DNA of 64,000 nucleotides from Siniperca chuatsi (Eukaryota; Chordata; Actinopteri; Centrarchiformes; Sinipercidae): the NCBI RefSeq assembly GCF_020085105.1, contig NC_058044.1, positions 25,789,206-25,853,205 on the forward strand, read 5' to 3'. The notes under the pieces are model-generated. The model saw nothing but the letters and a program-made list of their open reading frames with translations, ran no database searches and had not been told where the DNA came from. Positions 35,906 through 47,940 of this stretch are shown one piece after another. The translations under genes and the position numbers were made by a program. Position 1 is the first letter of the stretch; every line of letters starts with the position of its first letter.

Positions 35906-36902
35906 TGTCTTAGGTGTGGATGGTAGAACGGAAGAATGAGAAACTGTTAATCTTGTCTTCCTTTTGACCCGTTCAGTTGTGGGGTGTCCTCTGGATACTT
36001 CAGGGACTCCGTGTACCCAACACCAGACATCCTTGAGCTTTTATCAATAACATACTGAAATGAGTGCCTTATCACACAAACAGCAGGCATATTATTGCGT
36101 ATGGACAGAGCACACCTAAGCTCCCACCCTTTATTCAAGGCTCTGATGTTTTGGCTAACTTCAACGCAAACATAAAGGGCAAATCTGAGAAGCTTTAGTT
36201 TGGCTTCATGTGTTGATTACCAGAATTACTAAAATTTGAACAGATTCCCGTGTGCTGAATTCAAGTAAAGACAGTAACTGAGCTGTCATCAAGGAGGTGT
36301 GAGATGACAAAGTAGTTCTACATATTTCACAGCAAGCATGAAACAAGAAAAAAAAAATCATTTGACCTTGATTTGGTGGAGCTGTATCAACGACCTCAGA
36401 CACAAGATCTTCTCTCTCACACAAAGACAGCACTTAGATCAGTTAGAAAATGAGCTTCAGGGTAAATTCCCTTCATGCTAGCTTAGATAAGGACATAGCA
36501 GAAAAAAAGATTTAAAAAGAAGACAGATGCAACATGTTTGCAGGACAATGCCCCATTTATTCTCATCTACACAAAATCAGCTGTCTGGGTCCAAGGCACA
36601 CAATGGCGTAATATCAAATATATTTTCAACATTGTACTTAACTGTAAACATTTGTTCTAATTTAAGTTTTGGTTTACATCAACATTATAATAATACATTT
36701 CATAAATACAGTCAAAGTTGTTTATACTTACATAACGATTAATAGCAGAATTAACTACGAAATACTGCTTGTATGCAATGAGCTGATTACGCAGCAGTTC
36801 TGTAGTGTCAGGTTTTATTGTGTGTGTGTGTGCTTTCAGAGAAAACCCGACTTGGCACAGCATGTGAAAAATTGTAGGTATATTTCAATGTGATGCCATG
36901 TG
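35906..36902. other. Intergenic stretch between the noggin-like gene and tom1
   Basis: About 1 kb, AT-rich, presumably the noggin-like promoter region. No recognisable exon, repeat or TATA-type signal that I can defend. Confidence 0.4.
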
Positions 36903-36908
36903 TTTATT
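36903..36908 (-). terminator. tom1: Polyadenylation signal AATAAA for the tom1 gene
   Basis: On the minus strand an AATAAA hexamer lies about 40 nt after the tom1 stop codon (36949-36951). If used, the 3' UTR would be very short, around 60-70 nt. Confidence 0.5.
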
Positions 36909-36948
36909 GACTTGTACATCCACCCACTCCTCTTGTTTGTCCTTAAAC

Positions 36949-39900
36949 TCAAAGTGAAAAAAGCTGGTCATGTGATCTGTCCTGTTGCCGGGTAGATTGT
37001 GGTGGCGGTCTGGATGCGGAGGGTGGCACGCTGCAAATTGCCTGGGTGCTGTGGTCTGCTGCCCTCGCCCGATCCTCCAGAAACTTATCAAACTCTGAAA
37101 GGGAGAGTTATATAGTTAGAGGTGCATGTGAACACATGAACACATCAGAAGTACGCAAGAATTATGAAACGCTAAAATGGCAGCAATGAACTGGTAGAGA
37201 GAAGAAGATACCTTCACTTGACACTCCCTCACTAACTGAAGACTGGTCTTCCTGCATTTCCAAACACAATAAAACACAAAGAGATCATTTCATAATTTGT
37301 CACACACCACATTGTTTTTTATTTCAAACCAAGAGTATATAGAAAGACATGCTTTCTCTTACCGTATCACACGATAACCATTTGTCAATATCGTTATGCA
37401 GAGAGTTTGTCGCTGGTGGCATCTAAGAGGGAAAGTAATCAAGAGAGGGACAAGGGGACACTGTGTTTTAGTTATATTTACACAATTAGCACTTTACTTT
37501 GTACTTTCACAGGAAATATTTTGTTCAAATCCATTTCTGTGTTATGGTGGTATACACACCCCTCCTGTGACCTGCAACCTCGTGTCCAGAGCTCCAGCAA
37601 GGCCCTCCACAGCTCCTGGGTCCTCATACCTGACACTGGGGATAGGATGTATTGTAATGAATCAGAATCAGAATTGCTGTGATGTAATGTAGGCTATATT
37701 AAACCAGTCTAACAGTCTATTAAAACCATGGCTATTTCCAGCTTTAACAGAGCATACAGACACATAGTTTATTAAAGATAATGTGTGCAGGAACTGATCA
37801 CTCTAGATATTCAATCATAACAGTGATGTAGAGGGACGAGCAGCTGTCCTTTCTTTTAAAGATCGAACCGTGGACGTTGCAATTATCTGATATGCGCTGT
37901 AACCATTAGGCTATGGGGGGCGCCCCAGCCGGCTGCCTTTTACTTCTTATTGGAAAAAGGACCTTTTTGTTTGTGATGCAGTTAAATAAATCCAAATTGC
38001 CTACTGAAAACCAAATATAATCACCTTTTCCTCTGCTCAGCCAGGGAGCTGCCTCTCGTCTGGGCAAACATGTCAAACTCCTCCTCCACTTCTGCAAGAC
38101 AGAAAGTTAACTCATTAAGTCACAACTGAATGAAAAACAACTTCCTCCATCTTGGTGTCTCAATTGCTATTTAATAATAAAATCACAAACATTAACAAAA
38201 TACGTTAAACAATTCCAACTAATAATACCAGCACAAATGATTAATCAGCTCTCCCACTGTCCCCCACCGTCCACATACAATCTGCAACTTTCACACACAT
38301 CATATGTTCCAACAGTGCATTTAGGGGATTTCCTCCTCGTCGTCATGTTAGCCATGGTGATGTTTGTTACTGTGCAGCCCTTTTTTGCTTTTGAACATTC
38401 CCTGCCCATGTGATGTCCAGCCACAACATGTGATTTCTATCAGATATTCACCAAATTACAAAAGCAAGACTTAAATTTCAAGAATGTTATACGTATGGAT
38501 TTGGTGTTGCAAGAGTATGCACATATGAAGCAGAAGTCATCCAAAGTTTACTCACTGTGGTTGGGTGATTGCCGTTGATTGGCCAAGGTGCTGACTGCTG
38601 GTTGGCTGGTTGCTGTGATGACGGCAGGTCGGCTGAGAGTCGAAGGCTCAGGGCTGAGGTCGATGAGGCTCGGGCTTGTGGTAGAGCTCTGCTAAAGTGA
38701 GGACACAACACAGTGAGTGTCACCTAGTGTGAGAGCATATTCTTATAGCAGAAATGAAGAAAAACATTTACACCACAGTTTTCTGACGCATACAGTACTG
38801 CATTAATTATTTCATACAAAAGAGAGTCAAGATCTTTCTTACCTGTTGAGTATTTGTAATTTGTGCCTTGTTCAGTCTGTCAAACCTAAAACACAATTAC
38901 AATACAATGAGTATGAAATTAGCACAAGTAAGATACATACCGCACACTCTTAAACATTATCTTACAAACATAATCCAAAACACAAAGCTAGGCTGCAGCA
39001 CACCTCTCATAGCGGATGAAGGCGTTGTTAAGGTCATCGTTGACCACGAGCAGCTCTTCAATAAACCCTTCGTCCAGCAGCTGCGGGATGAGCTCCACCA
39101 CTCGAGTCTGCATGCTCTTACACACTGAGTACAGCTGCTGCTTGGACAGAGGAGGAGAGAGAGATTAATACATTCTCATCGCTAATGACAATCATCATTA
39201 TTCTTTGATGTTAAATCCAGTCCAAGAGTTATATAATAATCAAATGTATTTTACTTTTTTGGCGTACCCAGTTTGCTTTATCCTGCTTCATCTACTTTTA
39301 CATCAATCACTGGTTTCCTACAACATTTCCCTACTTTTGACTTGCCAAGTATGACCATAAAAGAATGCAGCATCAGAATAATACAGTCAAACAACAACAT
39401 GGGACCAGAAATCTTCTTCTCACCAGTAATTGTTTTAAACAGAGCTGAACTGACGGGGCGAATGGGGCAAAGACGTGGCCACAGTAAATGCTGTAGACAC
39501 ACGTTTGTTTCACTATCCCTGTGGGGGACTGTCATTGACATAATGCTTTCCCTAGCTCCTTACCCTAACCATCACAACTAAATGCCTAACCTTAACCCTT
39601 AACCCTAACCTTAAGCTAATGGTAACCTGTACCCTAAAGCAAAGTCTTAACCCTCAAAAAGCAGTCTCTTCCCGTGTGGACACTAACCATGAGTTAGTGT
39701 GCAAGTCCCCACCGGCATACATGAAACACACCTGTAGCAGCTCCGTGTCATCTTGCTGGCTCTGTCCAGGTATTAGCTCATTCAGCATTTCTGACATCAC
39801 AGTGAGATTTCCCTTCACGAGCGCCAGCTCACTTCGCAGCTTCTGTCCCTGGATTGGATTTTTTTTTTTTTTTTTTTTTAAATCAACAGAAGTCAAAAGC

Positions 39901-42900
39901 CACAAAAAATAGTTTATTTCATAGTCATTTTGTTGCTGAGTGCTAAGTGTTAGAGAGATACATTGCTGTTACACTGTATGAAGGCAACATTGACCAATAT
40001 CAGATACCAGCAACAGCTACATAGAAACAGCCTGTAATACAGTTATATTTCAGTCATTAGCAGGAAAAGCACAGGTGGAACTAATAATATTAACGATGCC
40101 TCTGCTCCAACAATTATTGTATTGTAATGAAGGAATTGACAATGTTATTAGTTACACCTGTACTTTGCAAGTCAAAATGTCAGCTCTGACAAGTTTCACA
40201 TCTTTACCCCGGTCATGTGAATCACAATGGGTGTAATTAGGATTTTTTACACTTTAAATAAAAAGGTTCTTTTATGTCAAAGTGAAAACAAATTGATCTT
40301 GAGACTACAAATATCACTAGCTTTGAAAAGTCCATATCAGCCAATCCTAATTTTCTTCACCAGCTCTATGAAGTCATTGACTGAAAGGTGTCTTTAGGCA
40401 GCGGTACCTGTTCTGCAGAGATTGAGACCGGTGCCTCAGTGGGCTGGACTGGAGGGGAAGTATTCTGAGTGGGAACACTGGAAGGTGCTTGTGGTTGTGA
40501 CTGATGTAGGGGAGCAGCGACAGGGGTCGTCTCAGGAGTCTCGTTTTCCGGGATACTCTGCAAGATGAAGGCAGTGAAATTTGTCAGAGAGGTACAGTGT
40601 AGAGATATATCTATACGTGCATTTGATGTGGTGTGTTATTTTCAACTTTGTAGACAGTTTCACCCTATTCGGAGTGTGGATGGGGGACAGAGCATCTAGG
40701 TCTGTCATGGGGAACTCCAGACCACGTCTTCTCAAGTCATCATATACGTACACCACCCCCGCCAGGGAGGGAGAGCTACGAAACGCATCAGCCCACGACT
40801 GGGGATGGGAGGGAGAACATATGACGAAATACAATGAGAATGACTGACTCAGTGTTCAATAACATAGTACACAGGCCAAAACAAAGATTACATGTGAAAA
40901 TAACAAGAAGACAAGAAAAGCAACAGAAAAGGAATGTCCTTCAGCATTTACAAGCATGACTATCTAATGTTATCAATTCTGCTAGTCTGTGATTACACAC
41001 TGACTTTGACCAAGTAGCGCAGGAATGTTTGAAGATATTTTAATCACAAAGAACACTAAAAGAGAACACTATTGTACATGTCTGTAGTCATAATAGAGTT
41101 CAACTCAAGTCAACTTTAAAAGCTGTGGGATGTCAACACACCACTGAAATCTCTCACAATACAGGTCAAACCGCTTAAAGCAAGCAAAATAAGAATTCTA
41201 ATAAAATAAAATAAAATTCAGTACAGACTAGAGTGGAAATGATCAACGGAAAATAGATCTGCAACCATTTTAATCATCAATTAATTGTTTCTGTTGTTTT
41301 TTTAAGCAAAAATGCCAAAGAATAATTGGTTCTTTGGTTCCAACCTCTCAAATGTAAATATTTGCTGGTTTCCTCGTCTTCTATGGTACTAAATTGAATA
41401 TCTTTGGGTTTAGGACTGTTGGCCAGAAAAAACAAGCAATTTGAAGACATCACCTTTGGTTTTGGTAAAATGTGATGTGATTAATTGATTATTTAAGAAA
41501 TTGTCCAGCAGATTAATTGATAATAGAAATACTCATTAGTTGCAGCCCTCGTGCAGTTTCTATCGTATTGCCCTCTGTGGGAGCAACCACATACCTGTAT
41601 GAGGCTGAGCACCCTGTCATGGAGGGCAGTGGGGGGGTTATATTTGGGCAGAATGGAACGGACCAAAACTGCTTCAACAAACTCCTGCGACGCCACCAGA
41701 ACGTGGAAGCGATGGCCACAGTTCTTCACACAGGCCTCAAGAACCTGTATGACAGTGATACAAGTTCACAATATTAAAAAAAAAGGTGCAAATGTAATTA
41801 AATCTCTGTGATTCAGGTTGCTCCAAAATAAAGCTTTTTCCTCACGTTGTCTTAATACGTACACTAAGACTTCAATGTTGATTTAGCCACTTTGTGTAAG
41901 CATACACTTTGAAACCATCTCCTCTAGGCCACCAGCCAATCAGGACAAAGGTCATTACACTCTCACACCCTGCATTCCTCAACTCATGAAAGAATGAATA
42001 AAACTCTTGCATACAATGACCAACAGATGATTACTCACAGTAAGAGCCAACATGATCTCTCTGAAGTTCTTGTTTCCTACGATTCTCTTCTTAATAGCTT
42101 TGATTGCATCTCTTGGCCTGGGAAAAATAAAAACAAATTTGCATCAGATGACCAGCTGAAAATAAGCAATAATCATTTACAAAAAAAGAAGATAAAAGTA
42201 TATGGGTATATAAGGATAAAGGTTTTCTGTTGCAGAAGCATTAATGAAGGTAGTTCTTTCATGGCTTCATGGCCCGTGTGTACACTGATAAAGAGATAAA
42301 ATTAGAGTCACTAATAACTGACTAAAGATCTTTGGGATTTTTGCTGTATACATATAACTACTATAACAAACACGTTGCATTTCAGACATACGCTGACATT
42401 CCTCACAGCATTACAAACCAAACAGCAAAACAACTATGAGATTGGCCTTAAGTAGGTCATTTAGTCACAACAAGTTGGATGTAAATTCAAAAGGAACCAA
42501 CAAAACAATAAAGGAAGTGACAAAGTAAAAAGTAATACAAAAATAAAACATAGAGACCTACATACAGTACAGTGTAATAATTAGGCACAAAGGTATGGTA
42601 TATGCACCAGATGTGGACAGTTTGTGGCTTCTTGATGAAACCACGTTACTTATGACCCTACCCCTCATCCGTCTCGTTGATGATATCACATATCTCCATG
42701 TTGAGCCCCCAGTCCTCCGACTGCAGAGAGCCGCCGGTCGCTCGCTCTGTCAACAGAGAGGGAGTCAGGTGAAGTTACAGTTATACAGTAATACTGATAT
42801 AGGAACAGATAAATGTCGCAATAACCAGAAGACTGGCAACGGCTGCGCATGTAGATGCAGCGGCCGGTAGCTCCTTCAAACTCCACTAGCTGCACTCTTG

Positions 42901-45900
42901 TCATCTGTTATTTTTTTCCCGGCTTTATTGCTGAGACATGTATTACCTATGGCAGAAATACAGTGCATCCGGAAAGTATTCACAGCGCTTCACTTTTTCC
43001 ACATTTTGTTATGTTACAGCCTTATTCCAAAATGGATTAAATTCATTATTTTCCGCAAAATTCTACAAACAATACCCCATAATGACAATGTGAAAGAAGT
43101 TAGTTTGAAATCTTTGCAAAAACAAAAAAATCACATGTACATAAGAATTCACAGCCTTTGATCAATACTTTGTTGAAGCACCTTTGGCACCAATTACAGC
43201 CTCAAGTCTTTTTGAGTATGATGCTACAAACTTGGCACACCTATTTTTGGGCAGTTTCTCCCATTCTTCTTTGCAGGACCTCTCAAGCTCCATCAGGTTG
43301 GATGGGGAGCGTCGGTGCACAGCCATTTTCAGATCTCTCCAGAGATGTTCATTCGGGTTCAAGTCTGGACTCTGGCTGGGCCACTCGAGGACATTCACAG
43401 AGTCCCGCAGCCACTCCTTTGTTATCTTGGCTGTGTGTTTAGGGTCGTTGTCCTGTTGGTAGATGAACCTTGGCCGCAGTCTGAGGTCCAGAGCGCTCTG
43501 AAGCAGGATTTCATCAAGAATGTCTCTGTACATTGCTGCATTCATCTTTCCCTCGATCCTGACCGGTCTCCCAGTTCCTGCCGCTGAAAAACATCTCCAC
43601 AGCATGATAGTACCACCACCATGCTTCACTGTAGGGATGGTATTGTCCAGGTGATGAGCGGTGCCTGGTGTCCTCCAGACATGACGCTTGCCATCCAGGC
43701 CAAAGAGTTCAATCTTTGTTTCATCAGACCAGATGATTTTGTTTCTCATGGTCTGAGAGTCCTTCAGGTGCCTTTTGGCAAACTCCAGGCGGGCGGTCAT
43801 GTGCCTTTTACTGAGGAGTGGCTTCCGTCTGGCCCCTTTACCATACAGGCCTGATTGGTGGAGTGCTGCAGAGATGGTTGTTCTTCTGGAAGGTTCTCCT
43901 CTCTCCACAGAGAAACACCAGAGCTCTGTCAGAGTGACCATCGGGTTCTTGGTCACCTCCCTGACTAAGGCCCTTCTCCCCCGATTGCTCATTTTGGCCG
44001 GGAGCCCAGCTCTAGGAAGAGTCCTGGTGGTTTCAAACTTCTTCCATTTACGGATGATGGAGGTCACTGTGCTCACTTGAACCTTCAAAGCGGCAGAAAT
44101 TTTTCTGTACCCTTCCCCAGATGTGTGCCTTGATACAATCCTGTCTTCGATGTCTACAGACAATTCCGTGGACTTCATGGCTTGGTTTTTGCTCTGACAT
44201 GCACTGTTAACTGTGGGACCTTAAATAGACAGCTGTGTGCCTTTTCAAATCATGTCTAATCAACTCAATTTACCACAGGTCAACTTCAATCAAGTTGTAG
44301 AAACATCTCAAATATGATCAGTGGAAACAGGATGCAGCTGAGCTCAATTTTGAGTGTCATGGCAAAGGCTGTGAATACTTTTTATTTTTAATAAATTTGC
44401 AAAGATTTCAAACAAACTTCTTTCATGTTGTCATTATGGGGTATTGTTTGTAGAATTTTAAGGAAATAATGAATTTAATCCATCTTGGAATAAGGCTGTA
44501 ACATAACGAACAAAAGTGAAGCGGTGTGAATACTTTCCGGATGCACTGTACATCATTGTCATCATTGGAAAAGGAAGCCGGGGTTTGGATTAAAGAGCAG
44601 CGGACCTTGAGTCAATCCCCCAGGCCAGACCAACCGTTGTTTTATTTTATTCTAATATAAATGTAATTATCTGTTATGTTCTATGCATGCAGCATGAAGG
44701 GACTATAAACTCATTTCGTTGTACAACCTTGTGTTGTTAAATGATAATAAATTACCTTGTACCCTCTGATATCACAATATCTGGAAGAAAATGGGAAGTC
44801 ACGCAGGTCATTTTCAGCTGGTCTTTTCAGTTGTATTTCAGAAATCATTCTCAGTCTCTCAGCAAGTTTAGACACAAATGTGTAGCATAATTCACATTAA
44901 TTAAAACTTAAATAAAAACACCACATGAAAAGACAAAAATGTCAGACAAAAAATAAGATATGTTGCCCAGACACGGCTACATTCAATATAGGAAAGGAGA
45001 TCACCACATGGTCATATCTGGGTCTGTCTTTAAAAAGTTGGGTTTAAATTAAATCCAAAATGAATTAAATTATTAATTTGGAGTTGTGTTTCTGGCCATC
45101 TAACAAAAATAACTCCAATATTCATTCTGATATTGGCCCAGTTTTGGTCGCTGCAAACTCCTAAGAGAAATATCTGGCTCTTTAGCTGCTAAATGCTCCA
45201 CTATGTTCACAAGCTATTCGCTAACTTTGTCTGTCTGCCGTTTGGTGAGCAGGTGGTGTACAGTCAGTTTTCAGAGCTTTTTTGCTAAAAATAGCTGCCT
45301 GCTGTGGCCAATACTACCATAGTATTAAAGTGTGAACCAAAATGGTATAGTTTTGGGGCCATAAAAAAAAACAAAACGTTGAGCTGACAGATGCTAACGC
45401 CACGTAGAGCTGAAGAGTTACTGCAGTCTGGTGATATGTTGAGAGTCTGATGATAATTCTCAGTGGGTTTATCACTACAAGAGACACCTTTTCTATTACA
45501 CAGTCATTTGATCCATTATCCATAAGCTTAGAGCAGGCTGTTAAAACTGTGCCGCTTTAACAATCAAATCTGCTTCTTGAGGATTGCGTGGATGTGGATG
45601 GACGGGATTTGACTGAAAATGGCCTCTCTCACAGCATAAGCAAACAAACCCACAATTGTCATCAAATAATGATTCTGATTGGTTGGTGGTAATATCTGCC
45701 ATCACTTTTATCCAACAAGGCCCCACCCACTTTAAATCAGTGAGAAGAGTACAGACAAAAACACTGAAATCTCTCATGTGACGTAAGTAGTAACCTCCAG
45801 ATAATAGTGTTTTTATAGGAACTCATTGTTTATAGTAATAAGCTGATTGAGAAAATGGGGTTTCAGCTCAAACATGTATTTCCCTCCAAACTATTTGTCA

Positions 45901-46874
45901 AAGCCAGCTTTCTTTGCACTCCACCCCTCAAAGGGTACTTATAAGTCCCTAAATCTCCTTCATTCCTTTCCACCAACACTCCACCAAACCCTCACCCATG
46001 CCTTTTTCAATCCCATTTTACTCCCTTCCCCTCCTTCCCTCTCCTCCCTCCCTAGCTCCCTCCACTTCATGTGACTGTCAGCTGCTTCTGTTCTCGATCG
46101 CCGCAGAAATAGCTGAAGCCTCTTTGACATTTATGTGTGAGAAAGTGAGTGGGTGAGATAAGAGGAAGAAAGGCTTGAGATGGGTGTGAAACATTTTCTC
46201 ACTACTCATGACGTTTCGACATGTCGTGATTACACATCTTTCCGGGCCTCAACAGCTGGCCTCTAGCCTTTTTGTGGATGTGCTGGCTTTACAGTATTTC
46301 AGTGGTCTGACAAAAAGAAGCAATCTGCTGCCATTATGAGTAAATAGGCTACTGCTGCCTTAAAAGTTGTGTAAAATGCCATATGCTTGTTGAAGAGGCT
46401 CAGTAACACTTGTGCATAAGGTGTGAAACTGTAGCTCGAAAAAATAAACAGTAATTAAGGAAGTGAGACGAAACATCCAGTGCCTCCCTAATTCGCCAAA
46501 TTAGTTGTCGCTTAAATTACAGCAACCAATCGCACAGAAGATTGAGGGGAATGAGTCCCGCCTCTGTTGCGCCATTGGCTCTAAAGACTTCTTTTTATGT
46601 TTCTGTCAAGTTTGGAGTTCATTATTAATCATTCATATTCATTATAAGAATATGAAAACCGAGATTAAAAGTGTTGTTAAGTTGGTTTACGTCCCTGGCA
46701 GTTTGGTTATAAAATGCTGAAACATGTTACTGATTATATAAATTAAATGGTGTCAAACTGGCGGCGAACAATTCCTAGCATATATTCCGTTAACGTTAGT
46801 TTCAAAAGCGGCTGCGACTTACCGATTCTCTGACCGACGGGCGTTGAAAAGGGGTTTCCTATGAGAAACTCCAT
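36949..46874 (-). CDS. tom1: Tom1-family endosomal sorting adaptor (Tom1/Tom1L2 type)
   Basis: Binds ubiquitinated cargo, Tollip and clathrin on early endosomes. Fifteen exons: 46874-46823, 42746-42662, 42117-42039, 41744-41595, 40798-40664, 40557-40408, 39848-39732, 39137-39004, 38885-38843, 38691-38556, 38091-38025, 37629-37572, 37422-37363, 37251-37212 and 37094-36949; 483 aa (human TOM1 492). The start [17 protein letters not shown] is the family N terminus. The VHS domain is about 20-155 ([33 protein letters not shown]). A Pro/Gln linker (168-217) precedes the GAT domain at about 218-315 ([27 protein letters not shown]). A clathrin-box-like LIDL follows, then [18 protein letters not shown] and the C-terminal [15 protein letters not shown], ending QLFSL. 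Exons 5 and 6 read SPIHTPNR then SIPEN without a break. The mixed resemblance leaves tom1 versus tom1l2 open. Intron 1 (about 4 kb) carries an intact-looking Tc1 element. Confidence 0.93.
37861..37930 (-). mobile_element. tRNA-derived SINE head in tom1 intron 11
   Basis: Read on the minus strand, the stretch resembles a tRNA gene: an A-box-like TAGCCTAATGGTTA (about 37900-37913) and a B-box-like GGTTCGATC (37861-37869) at the usual spacing, after a C-rich start. It lacks a proper acceptor stem, so it is a SINE head and not a working tRNA gene. The SINE body probably continues to about 37780. Confidence 0.6.
39545..39655. repeat. tom1: Telomere-like CCCTAACC-rich stretch, tom1 intron 7
   Basis: Imperfect CCCTAACC and CCTTAACC units are scattered over about 110 bp. 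The arrangement is irregular, so this looks like part of an interspersed repeat (GTGGGGAC flanks at about 39522 and the complement near 39705), not a telomere insertion. Confidence 0.4.
40060..40195. repeat. tom1: Interspersed repeat with TTACACCTGTACTT, tom1 intron 6
   Basis: Third copy; includes GCACAGGTGGAACTAATAA in one direction and TTAGTTACACCTGTACTT in the other, so this copy shows an inverted arrangement. Confidence 0.45.
41230..41555. mobile_element. tom1: AT-rich GATTAAT-type interspersed repeat, tom1 intron 4
   Basis: Shares TTTGCTGGTTTCCTCGT, AATTGAATATCTTTGGG and the end TCATTAGTTGCAGCCCTC with the family copy in get3 intron 2. It ends about 40 nt before tom1 exon 4. Confidence 0.55.
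42961..44548 (-). mobile_element. Tc1/mariner DNA transposon, both ends present
   Basis: Element of 1588 bp in tom1 intron 1. The ends are inverted copies beginning CAGTGCATCCGGAAAGTATT at 42961 and finishing with its near-perfect complement at 44548. Both are flanked by TA (42959-42960 and 44549-44550), the Tc1 target duplication. The terminal inverted repeats run about 165-170 bp inward (to about 43130 and from about 44380), with a few mismatches between the arms. The transposase frame inside is open from start to stop. The few differences between the arms and the open frame suggest a fairly recent insertion. It is in the same transcriptional direction as tom1. Confidence 0.97.
43162..44178 (-). 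CDS. Tc1-type transposase, 338 aa, open frame
   Basis: Cut-and-paste transposase. Residues 1-110 form the paired-type, two helix-turn-helix DNA-binding region ([20 protein letters not shown], then a GRRAL-type second helix set). The DDE catalytic core follows: first Asp in [13 protein letters not shown], second in QQDNDPKHT, and the Glu in [11 protein letters not shown], so all three catalytic residues are present. The frame ends GASTKY, as in many fish Tc1 transposases (Sleeping Beauty ends NATKY). Length is typical (about 340 aa). Two substitutions look unlike the family: Arg for the usual Gly in IMLWRCFS, and Asn before the catalytic Glu where Ile is usual. It may therefore be whole in frame but not active. 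Confidence 0.95.
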   Translation of the reverse strand: MKSTELSVDIEDRIVSRHTSGEGYRKISAALKVQVSTVTSIIRKWKKFETTRTLPRAGLPAKMSNRGRRALVREVTKNPMVTLTELWCFSVERGEPSRRTTISAALHQSGLYGKGARRKPLLSKRHMTARLEFAKRHLKDSQTMRNKIIWSDETKIELFGLDGKRHVWRTPGTAHHLDNTIPTVKHGGGTIMLWRCFSAAGTGRPVRIEGKMNAAMYRDILDEILLQSALDLRLRPRFIYQQDNDPKHTAKITKEWLRDSVNVLEWPSQSPDLNPNEHLWRDLKMAVHRRSPSNLMELERSCKEEWEKLPKNRCAKFVASYSKRLEAVIGAKGASTKY

Positions 46875-47252
46875 TTTCTCCCCGAGCGAAAACATCCTCG
46901 ACAATTACAAGCATCCACTCTGTATTAAAATGATTTGGCAAATGCTGAGCTCAAGACTGCGTTGTTTCCTTTTGCTTTCAGTGTCAGCCGCTGCCTCAGA
47001 AGCGCACGGGCTCTCTGAGTGGTCACGTGAAAACACACACACAGAGGCAGGAAACAGCCGACATCAACACAGAGGCAGACAGCTGCTTAATCACATGTTC
47101 AACGACGCCGTTTGAAAACTAATATTCAAAAAAAGACACTTGATTTTTAGTTGCAGGTCACAGTCCATAAAACATTAAACTCTCAGAAGCATTCAGGAAT
47201 TTCAAAAAATAATGTTTTTTTTCAAGTAGCCTATAGTCGTGGACCACAGCCA

Positions 47253-47870
47253 TTCAGCGGTGGAAGAAGTACTTACACTTAGTAGTACTTTTACTTAAGT
47301 AAAAGTAGTAATATCGCAGCTCTGTTACAAGTAATAGCCTAGTCCTCCACTCAAAATCTTACTTTAGTAAAAGAATGTAAGTATTATCAACAAAATGTAA
47401 AAGTTGGCTCCTCATTTTGCAGACTGGCCCCTTTCAGAGTGGTATTATTTAATTTATGCTATTGGTAGTGGTGGAAGAAGTATTGAGTATTTTACTTAAA
47501 GAAAAATAGCATGCCAATGAAAAAAAAAAACTTAATTAAAAGTAAAAAGTCCTACATTCATGCATCTGTACTGTACCTGTACAAATACTATATATACTAT
47601 TAGGTAGTTTAATCTACAATGCATGTTTTGTAAACTGACCATGGGTTTTACATCTAAAATCTTGATCTGAAAAGTACCTAGTAATTATAACTGTCAGATA
47701 AATGTACTGGACTAAAAAGTACAATATTTCCCTCTTAAAGTACAAGTAAAAAGTAGCATAAAATTGAAATACCTAAGTAAATTACAAGTACCTCAAAACT
47801 GTACTTAAATACAGTACTTTAGTAATACTTAGTACTTAGTAGTAATAATCCAATAACCAGTGGTTGAATA
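47253..47870. mobile_element. Two adjoining degraded copies of the GTGGTGGAA repeat
   Basis: Two starts, GCGGTGGAAGAAGTACTTAC (47259) and GTGGTGGAAGAAGTATTGAG (47468), are followed by AAGTAC/AAAGTA-rich sequence ending near 47870. The second copy may have inserted beside or into the first. Confidence 0.5.
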
Positions 47871-47878
47871 CAACTGAC

Positions 47879-47940
47879 ACAATCAGAATCAGAAATACTT
47901 TATTGATCCCCGAGGGAACTCTTTTGCTACAATAATATGT
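47879..47940. repeat. LINE/SINE-like 3' tail (TTTATTGATCCCCGAGGG)
   Basis: The motif AATACTTTATTGATCCCCGA after ATCAGA repeats is a very common fish repeat end. A second copy is at 54500 inside the foldback element. Confidence 0.5.

Noticed and set aside
37861-37930. Genuine tRNA gene on the minus strand
   Set aside because: A- and B-box-like motifs are present, but the acceptor stem does not pair and the head is C-rich; better explained as a SINE.
39545-39655. Interstitial telomere array
   Set aside because: The units are irregular (CCCTAACC, CCTTAACC) and scattered, not a TTAGGG array.
43158-44080. Several plus-strand open frames over the Tc1 element
   Set aside because: They are antisense shadows of the 338-aa transposase on the minus strand.
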